Shown here one piece after another: positions 35,262 to 44,273 of a stretch of 63,315 bases of DNA. Positions within the stretch are counted from its first letter, which is position 1; each line of letters begins with the position of its first letter. A model generated the notes under the pieces. That model was not told the origin of the DNA. It saw only the letters and a list, made by a program, of their open reading frames with translations, and did no database searches. A program made the position numbers and the translations under genes. The stretch comes from CAZLXG01 sp964563585 (GTDB lineage Bacteria; Bacteroidota; Bacteroidia; Flavobacteriales; Flavobacteriaceae), in assembly GCA_964563585.1 (NCBI GenBank), contig CAZLXG010000003.1:1-63315 (forward strand), given 5' to 3'.

Positions 35262-37184
35262 ATGAATAAATTCTTTTTCATTTTATGCACATTGCTACTA
35301 TTAAGCTTTAGTACAGTAAGCGCACAAAATTTTAGTACGCATCAAGTTAAAGATGGAGAAACTGTTGAAAGTATTGCGAAGCGTTATTATATAACACCTT
35401 CCGATATTTATGCTTTAAATCCAGATGCAAAAAATTTAAAACCCAATACTGTTTTAATTATTCCTATTTCAAAAGCAAAAAAACCTAAAATAACTATAGT
35501 TAAAGAGTTACAAGGTTTTAAAAACCATAAAACAAAGCGTAAAGAAACTATATATAGTTTGTCAAAAAAGTATAATGTTTCGGAAGATGATATAAAAAAA
35601 TACAATAAATCCTTATATGCCAATACATTGCGTAAAGGCGATAGGCTTCAAATACCTATTTTCAAAGAAACAGAAGTTATCGAAGAGGTTGAAACTACAA
35701 AAGAATACACAGTTTTACCAAAAGAAGGTAAATGGCGTATTGCTTATAAATTCGGAATTACTATTGAAGAATTAGGAATTCTTAATCCGGATATGAGTGA
35801 CGTTTTACAAGAAGGCGAAATTATAAATGTTCCTAATCTTGAAGACGGGCAAGAGAAAGAAGTTGATGATACCTATAGTTATTACAAAGTATTACCAAAA
35901 GAAGGTTTTTATAGATTAAAACTTAAGTTAGGATTAGAGAAAGATGAATTAGAAGCTTTAAATCCATCGTTAATTGAAGGCGGTTTAAAAAACGGGATGA
36001 TTTTAAAAATTCCGTTTTCAGAAAATGCTTTAAATGAAGAATCTGAAAGTATAAATTTAACCGACAGTATTACTGATTATAACACAAAACATATTGCAAT
36101 CATGTTGCCTTTTAGGTTAAATCGTGTAGATTTTGATTCTATTTCAGATGTAAAAAGAAGTATAAGAAACGATAGATATTTAGATGCGTCTCTTGATTTT
36201 TATTCAGGTGTTTTATTTGCAATAGATTCTTTAAAAACTTTAGGAGTCTCGCTTAAAGTAGATGTGTATGATACTAAATATGAAGTAAGCGAAGTATCAC
36301 GAATAATAAATAACAACGATTTTGAAACTGTTGATGCCGTTATTGGGCCGTTAACACCTAAAAATTTCGAAAAAGCAGCATCAGAATTAAGGTACTATAA
36401 TGTTCCTGTAGTATCGCCAATAGGCACAAAACTTAAATTGTACGATAACGTTTTTCAGTCTAGAGCATCAAGTGATTTATTAAAAAATAAAATAATTAAT
36501 TTTGTTAAAGCAGATACGCTTGCTAGCAATATTATTATCATTTCAGATTCAAAACATACAGAAATTTCTAATAGCTTAAAACGTGAATTTAATCGTGCAA
36601 GTCAAGTACTTTCTAGAAAAAATAAAAAAACTGAAAAAGATGCAAATTATGTGTTGGTTGATGATATAAAAGATAGATTAAAACCAGGTAAAAACATTGT
36701 ATTTTTAGAAACTCAAAATGAAGGGCTTGCATCAAATGTAACCAGTATTTTGGCTTCATTAATTCAAAAAGAGAATGTAGAAGAAAGAGAAGAGGCGATT
36801 GATATTGTGTTAGTAACTACCAATATTAATTCAGCTTTTGAAGGTGACGAAATTTCTAACGAGCATTTATCAAAATTGCAATTTCATTACCCAACCACAT
36901 CAAAAGTATATAGCGAAAACAATAATTCATTTGTAAAACGATATAAGCGTATTTATAATACAACACCAAATAAACGTGCTGTAAAAGGGTTTGATTTAAC
37001 TATGGATGTTGTGTTACGTTTAGTGACTTCTGATAATTTATACATGTCGGTAAATGAAGCGCCACTTACCGAGTATGTTGAAAATAAGTTTGCCTACAAA
37101 AAGAAATTATTTGGTGGTTATTATAATAATACTGTGTATTTAGTTAAGCACCAAGATTTAACTATTGTTGAGGTAAAGCAATAA
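35262..37184 (+). CDS. LysM-repeat protein with periplasmic-binding-like domain
   Basis: A 640-residue exported protein (signal peptide to SAQN). The first 265 residues hold about four LysM-like modules (HQVKDGETVESIAKRYYITP; KRKETIYSLSKKYNVSEDDI; TVLPKEGKWRIAYKFGITIE; KVLPKEGFYRLKLKLGLEKD). The third and fourth are atypical. LysM binds peptidoglycan. Residues about 275-640 resemble a type I periplasmic ligand-binding fold (KHIAIMLPFRLNRVDFDSIS, DAVIGPLTPKNFEKAASEL, VVSPIGTK). The fusion suggests a cell-wall-anchored sensor or scaffold. No transporter is adjacent. Function unknown. Confidence 0.82.
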   Translation: MNKFFFILCTLLLLSFSTVSAQNFSTHQVKDGETVESIAKRYYITPSDIYALNPDAKNLKPNTVLIIPISKAKKPKITIVKELQGFKNHKTKRKETIYSLSKKYNVSEDDIKKYNKSLYANTLRKGDRLQIPIFKETEVIEEVETTKEYTVLPKEGKWRIAYKFGITIEELGILNPDMSDVLQEGEIINVPNLEDGQEKEVDDTYSYYKVLPKEGFYRLKLKLGLEKDELEALNPSLIEGGLKNGMILKIPFSENALNEESESINLTDSITDYNTKHIAIMLPFRLNRVDFDSISDVKRSIRNDRYLDASLDFYSGVLFAIDSLKTLGVSLKVDVYDTKYEVSEVSRIINNNDFETVDAVIGPLTPKNFEKAASELRYYNVPVVSPIGTKLKLYDNVFQSRASSDLLKNKIINFVKADTLASNIIIISDSKHTEISNSLKREFNRASQVLSRKNKKTEKDANYVLVDDIKDRLKPGKNIVFLETQNEGLASNVTSILASLIQKENVEEREEAIDIVLVTTNINSAFEGDEISNEHLSKLQFHYPTTSKVYSENNNSFVKRYKRIYNTTPNKRAVKGFDLTMDVVLRLVTSDNLYMSVNEAPLTEYVENKFAYKKKLFGGYYNNTVYLVKHQDLTIVEVKQ

Positions 37185-37218
37185 GCTTTAAAGCACTACG
37201 TTTTATTATGAAGTTCCC

Positions 37219-37260
37219 TATCATTACGAAGGTGTTTACGACTGTGGCAATCTTTTTAAT
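37219..37260. repeat. GTCATTGCGA-family dispersed repeat, copy 2
   Basis: Reads TATCATTACGAA ... ACTGTGGCAATCTTTTTAAT. It ends 8 bases before the GTG start of the DUF922 gene and is a direct repeat of copy 3 downstream of that gene. Confidence 0.65.
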
Positions 37261-37268
37261 TAGAACGA

Positions 37269-37805
37269 GTGTTTAAATACATACTTATTATATGCTGTTT
37301 TTTATGTATTCAAGACGAATCTGTAATGTCTTGGAATGCATCATACAAGTTATCTTGGAACGATTTTAAAGACAAACCAAATCCAAATACAAGTGCAGTT
37401 GCCATTACAGCTTCTGGAATTACTTTTGGTTTTTCGGTAAAACAAACTGATGCACAAGTAGTAAGTTTTAAAGCCGATGTATTTGCACATTTTTATCCAG
37501 AACAATCTTGGTATAAATCCAATTTAGCTGATAGCCATGTGTTGAGTCATGAGCAATTTCATTTTAATATTACTGAACTTTATGCACGTAAGTTTAGACA
37601 GCGAATAAGCTTACTAAAAACATCTAACAATATTAAAAAAGAACTAAACCAACTTTATAAAATTATTAAAATGGAGTTAGGTGAAATGCAAAACAGGTAT
37701 GATAATGAAAGTAATTATTCTCGAAATATAGAAAAACAAACAAAATGGGAAACCTATATTACTGAAGAATTAAATAAACTTTCAATATTTAAATCGGTAG
37801 ATTAA
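37269..37805 (+). CDS. DUF922 family putative zinc metalloprotease
   Basis: A 178-residue protein starting at GTG (MFKYILIICCFLCIQ, a signal-peptide-like start). The pattern LSWNDFKDKPNPNTSAVAIT is typical of DUF922. SHVLSHEQFHFNITELYARK supplies a HExxH zinc motif (HEQFH) with a downstream Glu. It is probably exported and proteolytic, though I know of no characterised member. It is bracketed 8 bases on each side by direct copies of a dispersed repeat. Confidence 0.82.
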   Translation: MFKYILIICCFLCIQDESVMSWNASYKLSWNDFKDKPNPNTSAVAITASGITFGFSVKQTDAQVVSFKADVFAHFYPEQSWYKSNLADSHVLSHEQFHFNITELYARKFRQRISLLKTSNNIKKELNQLYKIIKMELGEMQNRYDNESNYSRNIEKQTKWETYITEELNKLSIFKSVD

Positions 37806-37813
37806 TACTTTAG

Positions 37814-37870
37814 GTCATTGCGAAGAAGATACAACTGTGGCAATTTGTTAAATTATTGCTAGATTGCCGT
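37814..37870. repeat. GTCATTGCGA-family dispersed repeat, copy 3
   Basis: Reads GTCATTGCGAAGAAGATAC, then AACTGTGGCAATTTGTTAAA, with an AGATTGCC at the far end. It starts 8 bases after the DUF922 stop, in the same orientation as copy 2. Confidence 0.7.
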
Positions 37871-37896
37871 TTACACATTTATAGTAAAACAAATTT

Positions 37897-38124
37897 ATGA
37901 CTCCAGATAAAAATTTCTTAATAACCTTGGCGCATACCAAAATGCCATACGGAAAATATAAAGACCGTTATTTAATAGATTTACCTGAATACTATGTGGT
38001 TTGGTATCATAATAAAGGTTTTCCAAAAGGAAAATTAGGCGATATGCTAACACAAGTGTATGAGCTTAAATTAAATGGATTAGAATATTTAATTAGGAAT
38101 ATTAAAAAGCAATATCCTAAGTAG
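37897..38124 (+). CDS. DUF3820 family protein
   Basis: A 75-residue single-domain protein (AHTKMPYGKYKDRYLIDLPE, then YYVVWYHNKGFPKGKLGDML). It is conserved in length and motif with the DUF3820 family, once annotated as a putative quorum-sensing-regulated virulence factor. A related module forms the C-terminus of the exonuclease at 23009. The domain probably binds nucleic acid (inference). No partner gene is evident. Confidence 0.85.
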   Translation: MTPDKNFLITLAHTKMPYGKYKDRYLIDLPEYYVVWYHNKGFPKGKLGDMLTQVYELKLNGLEYLIRNIKKQYPK

Positions 38125-38184
38125 AAACTTTAGACGGTTTGTTTAATTTTTGGTGTATGGAAAGTTGTGGTTTTATATACGTTT

Positions 38185-39410
38185 TTATTTTTCAGATTTT
38201 AAAATCTCAATCATTTTCTTTTCTAACTCCAATTCTATGTTCACAAGTTTAATTTTCATTTTATAGTCATCATCAGAGTATGGTTCGTTATATATTTTGG
38301 CAAATGCGTCAAGTACAAAGTCCAAAACTTTCTCGATTTGTCCCTCTTGGATAAATAAATCTTGTTTTACCAATAATTCAATATGATGTTTTATTGACAT
38401 AGCAAGTGTTGTTTTGAAACTATATTTATCATATAATTTTTGTGTTTTGTTGTGTTGATTAGCGCAAAAAAACAAATGTATATTAAAGGCGATAATAATA
38501 TAAATCTTAAATAAAAATTGATTTTTAAATCTGTTATTTCCCATTCGAGTAAGGAGAGTTGAAAAACAAAAAGACCTGTCACAGAAGCTAATAAAACTGA
38601 AGAAGCAATTAAAACTCCTCTTTCCCATTTTATCACTTCTTTTTTTAACTTATTTCTGCGATTTTCAAATTCACCACTTCTTCCAGTTTCAGCTGCAATA
38701 TCATAGATTTCTTGTATTTTATTTAAGGTTTCATCTGAAGTATTTAAATACTCTTCAATTTTATTAAGCTTTATTTTTGAATCTTTTTCAGAAGTTTTAA
38801 TTGATTCAAAAAGAGCAGAAGATTTTTCTTCTAGTTTTAGAATATTAGAATTTAGAGCAATAGATCTTTTTTCTATTTTAATTATTTCGGTTAAGCTAGT
38901 TTCGGTGCTTAATTTATTTTTGGATGAAGAATTATGTAAATTTCTTATTGAAGTATCTAAAGTTCTTAGCTCTCTTGTAGTCTTTTTAAAATCAGTAATT
39001 ATGGTTTTAACTTCACTATATTTCTGCTCACAATCTAATTCAATTTTTTTTAATTTTCTTGAAAGAGAATCATGGTCTTTAATTCTAGCTTTAAACCCTG
39101 TATTTGGATTTTCAATTTTATGTTTAAGTGGAAGATATTGTTTTTCATAAAACCTATCAGCTTGAGTAAGTAAACTACTAACCTTGCTTTTTTCTGAATT
39201 AAATTTGTCTATAGAATTTTGAATATTACTACTGATTCGATTAAGTGAATTAATTGTTTTCTTATAGTCTTTGCTATCGATAGAAATACTAGTGACTAAA
39301 TTTTTTGCAGAATTTTTTAAAGAAGATATAGCTTTTAATTCGGCTTCTATTTCACTAATTAATTTTTCAGCTTGTTTTTTTCTTGATGCTAAAGTGTCGT
39401 TTGTTGCCAT
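38185..39410 (-). CDS. Coiled-coil membrane protein interrupted by a frameshift at a T7 tract
   Basis: Frame 1 (39410-38391, 339 residues) is a long coiled coil (residues 5-260, Lys/Ser/Glu-rich) followed by two membrane helices (GVLIASSVLLASVTGLFVFQ and FILLSPLIYICFF). Its last 24 residues look unrelated (ALINTTKHKNYM...). The -1 frame continues sensibly from the same point: CANQHNKTQKLYDKYSFKTT, then LAMSIKHHIELL... to KKMIEILKSEK at 38185. The switch occurs at seven T on the minus strand (38472-38466), which read as T TTT TTT in frame 1. Joined, the product is 408 residues. It could be programmed -1 frameshifting, a real mutation or a base-call error. The family is unknown to me. Confidence 0.65.
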
Positions 39411-39739
39411 ATATTATTTTCTTCTTCTTTGTTATTCTCAAAATGTGCTGTAATGTATTATTAGGGAAAAAACATTTTAATGTTTGTTTAAAAAAATGCT
39501 AAGCTAAATTAGTTAATTTTTCTGACAAAATCAAGATTACATTTTCACCTCACAGCTTGGAAACGTTGATACAAACCTGTACCATCAATAATAATGCTTT
39601 CATATATAAAAGCTAATTTTAGAAACAGTAATTATTTTTCTATTAAAAAGAGCATTAATTAATTGCGTTTAAATAACTAAAAACATTTCGCCAAAAACTA
39701 TTTTAATTTTGTAATTTTGCCTGCGTTTATAAGCGCAAC
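39411..39739. other. Gene-free spacer with pyrG promoter
   Basis: AT-rich divergent spacer. Apart from the pyrG -7 box at 39712 I see no repeat copy or RNA gene. A short minus-strand reading (ESIIIDGTGLYQRFQAV) at about 39546-39600 may be a coding scrap, but is too short to assign. Confidence 0.4.
39712..39719 (+). promoter_or_regulatory. -7 box (TAATTTTG) of pyrG
   Basis: Exact TAnnTTTG match, with TTCG at 39687-39690 at a plausible -33 distance (21-base spacer). The pyrG ATG is 20 bases downstream. Confidence 0.5.
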
Positions 39740-41380
39740 ATGACAACTACAGTAAAATACATATTTGTAACCGGTGGTGTTACCTCTTCTTTAGGTAAAG
39801 GTATTATAGCAGCATCTCTTGCAAAGTTATTACAAGCCCAAGGTTACAGAGTTACAATTCAAAAATTAGACCCATACATTAATGTAGACCCAGGAACATT
39901 GAATCCTTATGAACATGGTGAATGTTATGTGACTGATGATGGTGCTGAAACAGATTTAGATTTAGGGCATTACGAACGCTTTTTAAACGTGCCAACTAGT
40001 CAAGCAAATAATGTTACTACAGGTCGTATTTACCAAAGTGTGATTGAAAAAGAACGTCGTGGTGAATTTTTAGGAAAAACGGTACAAGTAGTCCCTCATA
40101 TTACAAATGAAATTAAACATCGCGTTCAACTTTTAGGAAAATCTGGTGATTATGATATTGTAATTACAGAAATAGGTGGAACTGTTGGTGATATTGAATC
40201 ATTGCCTTACATTGAAGCTGTACGTCAATTACGTTGGGATTTAGGCGATAATAATGGTATTGTAATTCACTTAACGTTAGTGCCATTTTTATCTGCTGCA
40301 GGCGAATTAAAAACAAAACCTACGCAACATAGTGTTAGAACATTAATGGAAAGTGGTGTGCAAGCAGATATATTAGTTTGTAGAACCGAACACGAATTAC
40401 CACAAGATTTGCGTAAAAAATTGGCGTTATTTTGTAATGTACATGAAGAGGCAGTAATACAATCTATTGATGCTTCAACTATTTATGATGTTCCAAATTT
40501 AATGTTAGAAGAAGGTTTAGATAAAGTGGTGTTGAAAAAGCTTAATTTAAAAAGTACAACTCCAAATATTTCTAAATGGAATGAGTTTTTAACGCGTCAT
40601 AAAAACCCAAAAACTGAAGTAACTATTGGTTTAATTGGAAAGTATGTAGAATTACAAGATTCATATAAATCTATATTAGAATCCTTTATTCATGCAGGTG
40701 CAGAAAACGAAGTAAAAGTAAATGTTGAGTCTATTCATTCAGAATATTTGAATGCAGACAATGTAAAATTAAAACTATCACATTTAGATGGTGTTTTAGT
40801 CGCTCCAGGTTTTGGTGAGCGTGGTATTGAAGGTAAAGTAGATGCTGTAAAATATGTACGTGAAAATAATATTCCTTTTTTAGGAATTTGTTTAGGTATG
40901 CAAATGGCAGTAATTGAGTTTGCAAGAACCATTTTAGGTTTAAGTGATGCAGATTCTACCGAAATGAACCCAACTACAAATCAACCCGTTATTGATTTAA
41001 TGGAAGCGCAAAAAAAGATTACAGATAAAGGTGGCACGATGCGTTTAGGTGCTTGGGATTGTGATTTGAAAACAGGAAGTATTGTACACGATATTTATAA
41101 AACAGACACTATTAAAGAGCGTCACAGACATCGTTACGAATTTAATAGTGATTACAAAGCACAATTAGAAACTGCTGGTATGGTAGCTACTGGTTTGAAT
41201 CCAGAAACCGGATTGGTAGAGATTATAGAAATACCGAGTCATCCGTGGTTTGTAGGTGTGCAATACCATCCAGAATATAAAAGTACGGTAGCAAATCCAC
41301 ATCCTTTGTTTGTGGCATTTGTTAAAGCTGCTTTAAATAACAAGAAAATACAAAAAGGTGTCAGTATGGCACAAAATTAA
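39740..41380 (+). CDS. pyrG: CTP synthase
   Basis: A 546-residue enzyme making CTP from UTP, ATP and glutamine. The N-terminal synthase domain (KYIFVTGGVTSSLGKGIIAASLA, then DPYINVDPGTLNPYEHGECY) and the C-terminal glutaminase domain (Cys in FLGICLGMQMAVIEFA; His/Glu in QYHPEYKS) are both complete. Length is normal. It is followed closely by yidC, a common flavobacterial pairing. Confidence 0.97.
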   Translation: MTTTVKYIFVTGGVTSSLGKGIIAASLAKLLQAQGYRVTIQKLDPYINVDPGTLNPYEHGECYVTDDGAETDLDLGHYERFLNVPTSQANNVTTGRIYQSVIEKERRGEFLGKTVQVVPHITNEIKHRVQLLGKSGDYDIVITEIGGTVGDIESLPYIEAVRQLRWDLGDNNGIVIHLTLVPFLSAAGELKTKPTQHSVRTLMESGVQADILVCRTEHELPQDLRKKLALFCNVHEEAVIQSIDASTIYDVPNLMLEEGLDKVVLKKLNLKSTTPNISKWNEFLTRHKNPKTEVTIGLIGKYVELQDSYKSILESFIHAGAENEVKVNVESIHSEYLNADNVKLKLSHLDGVLVAPGFGERGIEGKVDAVKYVRENNIPFLGICLGMQMAVIEFARTILGLSDADSTEMNPTTNQPVIDLMEAQKKITDKGGTMRLGAWDCDLKTGSIVHDIYKTDTIKERHRHRYEFNSDYKAQLETAGMVATGLNPETGLVEIIEIPSHPWFVGVQYHPEYKSTVANPHPLFVAFVKAALNNKKIQKGVSMAQN

Positions 41381-41412
41381 ATTTGGTTTGTTTTTTGACA
41401 AACAAAAACGTT

Positions 41413-41437
41413 CTCTCTTCATTAATGGAGAGATTTT
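41413..41437 (+). terminator. Possible terminator or attenuator between pyrG and yidC
   Basis: CTCTC / GAGAG hairpin (loop TTCATTAATG) followed by ATTTTTAT, placed 7 bases before the yidC ATG. The weak T-run suggests partial termination or an RNA structure affecting yidC translation. Confidence 0.4.
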
Positions 41438-41443
41438 TATAAT

Positions 41444-43336
41444 ATGGAAGAAAAGAAATTAGACCTTAATTCGATAATAGGATTCGTCCTTATTTTCGGA
41501 ATATTAGCATATATGCTTTGGCAAAATGCGCCAACACCAGAGGAATTAGAAGCGCAAGAAAAAGCAAAACAAGAACAAGTTGAAGCTGAAAATAAAGTAA
41601 CACAACAAGAGCAAACGAAAGTAACTACTGCTCAAGATTTTGTTGCTGGTACTGTTTCCGATTCATTACGGTTAGTTAACCTAAAAAGTAAATTAGGTGC
41701 TTTTGCTTATTCTGCTACAAATGCTTCAGATAAAGAAACTGTTGTAGAAAGTGATTTGTTAGCGTTAAAATTTAGTAACAAAGGTGGTTATCTTTCCGAA
41801 GTAAAACTGAAGAATTTTGTAAATTATGATTCGGTTCCAATCTATTTAATTAAAGATAACAATGCGTTGTTCAATATTAATTTTGGAACAACAGATAGTA
41901 GAACTTTTAATACTAAAGATTTATATTTTCAACCTACAGTTACTAAAAATGGTGATGCTACGGTAATTTCAATGAAACTTAAAGTTTCAGAATCTAAGTT
42001 TTTAGAATACCGTTACGAGTTGAAAGAAGGTGACTATATGATAGATTTCACTATTCGCTCTCAAGGTTTAAGTGATGTAATAAATAGTTCGCAAGCTGTT
42101 AATTTAGATTGGAATTTAAAAGGATACAGGCATGCTAAAAGTATATCATATGAAAACAGATATACTGATATTCATTATGAATATGATGGAGGTAAAGATG
42201 GTTATGATGGTATGCGAGATACCGAAGAAACCATTGAAGATGTAACATGGTTAGGTTATAAACAACATTTTTTCTCAGTAATTTTATTAACAGATTCTCC
42301 TTTTAAAACAGTAGATATTACTTCTAAAAACTTAGTAGAAGATGAAGCTATTGATACAGTTTATACTAAAATGTTTACAGCTAAAATGCCTTTAGAATTG
42401 ACTGGTGGTGAAATTAATAAAACAATGGATTGGTATTATGGTCCAAACGATTACAAAATATTAAATGCTTACGACAGAAATATAGATGAAATTGTACCAT
42501 TTGGCTGGGGTATTTTCGGGTGGATTAACCGATATATGTTTATGCCATTATTTGGCTTTTTAGGAGGCTTTTTACCTTACGGAATTGCTATTATTGTTAT
42601 GACGATATTGATAAAATTATTAATGTCTTTTGTACAATATAAGCAGTTTTTATCGCAAGCAAAAATGAAGATTCTAAAACCAGAATTAGATGCCATTCGC
42701 GAAAAACATAAAAATAATAAAGCAAAAGCACAACAGGAAACAATGGCGTTGCAAACCAAAGCAGGTGCAAGTCCCATGGCAGGTTGTTTGCCCGCATTAA
42801 TACAGTTACCCGTATTTTATGCACTGTTTCAATTTTTCCCATCGGCGTTCGATTTAAGACAGAAAAGTTTCCTTTGGGCAGAAGATTTATCATCGTATGA
42901 TACTATTGCAGAACTTCCATTTACCATCCCATTTTATGGAGACCATGTAAGTTTATTTCCATTGTTAGCATCTATAGCTATATTCTTCTATATGCAATTA
43001 ACAACAGGACAACAAGTAGCTTCGCAACCAACCCAAGAAGGTATGCCAGATATGAGCAAAATGATGAAGTATATGATGTACTTTTCACCAATTATGATGT
43101 TGTTTTTCTTTAATAACTATGCTTCTGGTTTAAGTTTATACTACTTTGTTTCTAACTTAATTAGTATTGGTATTATATTGGTAATTAAGAATTATATTCT
43201 TGATGAAGATAAAATTCATGCCGAAATGCAAGAGAAGAAAAAGAATCCTAAGAAGGAAAACCGTTTCCAGAAAAAAATGGCAGAAATGATGGAGCAAGCA
43301 GAAAAACAAAAGCAAGCACAGAAAAAACGTAAATAA
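41444..43336 (+). CDS. yidC: Membrane protein insertase YidC
   Basis: A 630-residue Oxa1/YidC insertase that inserts proteins into the inner membrane, alone or with Sec. It has an N-terminal helix (LNSIIGFVLIFGILAYMLW), a large periplasmic beta domain (about 70-350), then the conserved five-helix core (FGWGIFGWINRYMFMPLFGF, MKILKPELDAIREKHKNN, MAGCLPALIQLPVFYALFQF) and a basic C-terminal tail. Length fits Bacteroidota YidC. Confidence 0.96.
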   Translation: MEEKKLDLNSIIGFVLIFGILAYMLWQNAPTPEELEAQEKAKQEQVEAENKVTQQEQTKVTTAQDFVAGTVSDSLRLVNLKSKLGAFAYSATNASDKETVVESDLLALKFSNKGGYLSEVKLKNFVNYDSVPIYLIKDNNALFNINFGTTDSRTFNTKDLYFQPTVTKNGDATVISMKLKVSESKFLEYRYELKEGDYMIDFTIRSQGLSDVINSSQAVNLDWNLKGYRHAKSISYENRYTDIHYEYDGGKDGYDGMRDTEETIEDVTWLGYKQHFFSVILLTDSPFKTVDITSKNLVEDEAIDTVYTKMFTAKMPLELTGGEINKTMDWYYGPNDYKILNAYDRNIDEIVPFGWGIFGWINRYMFMPLFGFLGGFLPYGIAIIVMTILIKLLMSFVQYKQFLSQAKMKILKPELDAIREKHKNNKAKAQQETMALQTKAGASPMAGCLPALIQLPVFYALFQFFPSAFDLRQKSFLWAEDLSSYDTIAELPFTIPFYGDHVSLFPLLASIAIFFYMQLTTGQQVASQPTQEGMPDMSKMMKYMMYFSPIMMLFFFNNYASGLSLYYFVSNLISIGIILVIKNYILDEDKIHAEMQEKKKNPKKENRFQKKMAEMMEQAEKQKQAQKKRK

Positions 43337-43380
43337 TTTGATAACCTGAACTTGTTTCAGATTATCATTATGAAATATAT

Positions 43381-43415
43381 AAAGCTGCTAAATTAATTTT
43401 AGCAGCTTTATTGTT
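43381..43415 (+). terminator. Terminator of yidC
   Basis: Perfect stem AAGCTGCTAAA / TTTAGCAGCTT with loop TTAAT and T-rich tail, 45 bases after the stop. Confidence 0.85.
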
Positions 43416-43497
43416 ATATACAATTTGAAATTAATAAATACGTTTCTAATATTGTCATTCCTACGTAAAATAGGAATCCACTTGATAAATTAATAAT

Positions 43498-44196
43498 ATG
43501 AAATTTGCATACTGGACTTTTATTTTTTTAATAACATCAATTCTTTCTACACAAGAAATCAATCAATTTGATGCAGAAGGAAAGCGTCATGGTATTTGGA
43601 AAAAAACTTTTGAAAATACACAAGTTTTACGATACGAAGGAGAGTTTTTTCATGGTAAAGAAATAGGTTTATTTAAGTTTTATAAACATATTAAAAAGAA
43701 GGCTGTTTTAACCGCTACTAAACAATTTAATAAAAGCAATAATAAATCATATGTTAAGTTTTTAGCATCATCTGGAAAGCTTATTAGTGAAGGTGAAATG
43801 AATGGGAAAACGTATGTAGGTGAATGGAAATATTACCAGAAACGAAATGATAGATTACTTGTTTTAGAGTATTTTGATGCTAACGGAAACCTTGATGGTG
43901 AGCGTATAGTATATTATGATAATGGACAAATAGCCGAAAAACAATTTTATAAAACAGGAAATCTAGAAGGTGAATTGGTTTGGTATTCAGTAAACAATGT
44001 TGTATTAAAACAATTTATTTATGTGAATGGAGAATTACATGGTTCAGCAAAATTTTTCAATCCAAAAGGGGAATTGATTAGTGAAGGACAATACAAGAAA
44101 GATAAAAAACATGGTATTTGGAAGTATTATGAAAATGAAGAATTGATAGATGAAAAGGATTTTACCTACAAACCTAAATACGTTAAAAAGCAATAA
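43498..44196 (+). CDS. MORN-type repeat protein (YwqK-like)
   Basis: A 232-residue exported protein (weak signal at residues 1-18) made of repeated MORN_2-like units: GKRHGIWKKTFENTQVLRYE, GEMNGKTYVGEWKYY, LDGERIVYYDNGQIAEKQFY, LHGSAKFFNPKGELISEGQY, KKHGIWKYYENEELIDEKDF. Databases often label such proteins YwqK-family antitoxins. No toxin gene adjoins it, so I would not infer a toxin-antitoxin function. A hairpin terminator follows. Confidence 0.8.
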   Translation: MKFAYWTFIFLITSILSTQEINQFDAEGKRHGIWKKTFENTQVLRYEGEFFHGKEIGLFKFYKHIKKKAVLTATKQFNKSNNKSYVKFLASSGKLISEGEMNGKTYVGEWKYYQKRNDRLLVLEYFDANGNLDGERIVYYDNGQIAEKQFYKTGNLEGELVWYSVNNVVLKQFIYVNGELHGSAKFFNPKGELISEGQYKKDKKHGIWKYYENEELIDEKDFTYKPKYVKKQ

Positions 44197-44229
44197 AGAA
44201 AAACTATTTTAAGCATAAATTTTTATAAT

Positions 44230-44258
44230 GGTAGCATATTTATGTTACCTTTTTTTAT
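44230..44258 (+). terminator. Terminator overlapping the mnmA promoter region
   Basis: GGTAGCATA / TATGTTACC imperfect stem with a run of seven T. It lies directly upstream of the mnmA -7 box at 44262. Confidence 0.6.
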
Positions 44259-44261
44259 TCG

Positions 44262-44269
44262 TAAATTTG
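44262..44269 (+). promoter_or_regulatory. -7 box (TAAATTTG) of mnmA, abutting the start codon
   Basis: Exact TAnnTTTG match ending 4 bases before the ATG at 44274. No good TTG at the -33 distance; the terminator T-run occupies that space. Confidence 0.5.
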
Positions 44270-44273
44270 CCGT

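Noticed and set aside
38185..38400. Separate 71-residue gene starting MSIKHHIELLVKQ
   Set aside because: The codons upstream of this ATG in the same frame (NQHNKTQKLYDKYSFKTT) also look like real protein and continue the preceding gene through a T7 slip, so I treat it as the C-terminal part of that gene.
39535..39600. Minus-strand reading ESIIIDGTGLYQRFQAV as a gene relic
   Set aside because: Too short, and I cannot tie it to a family. It is mentioned only as a possible scrap.
43498..44196. Toxin-antitoxin locus (YwqK-type antitoxin label)
   Set aside because: The protein is a MORN-repeat protein with a signal-like N-terminus, and no toxin gene is adjacent.
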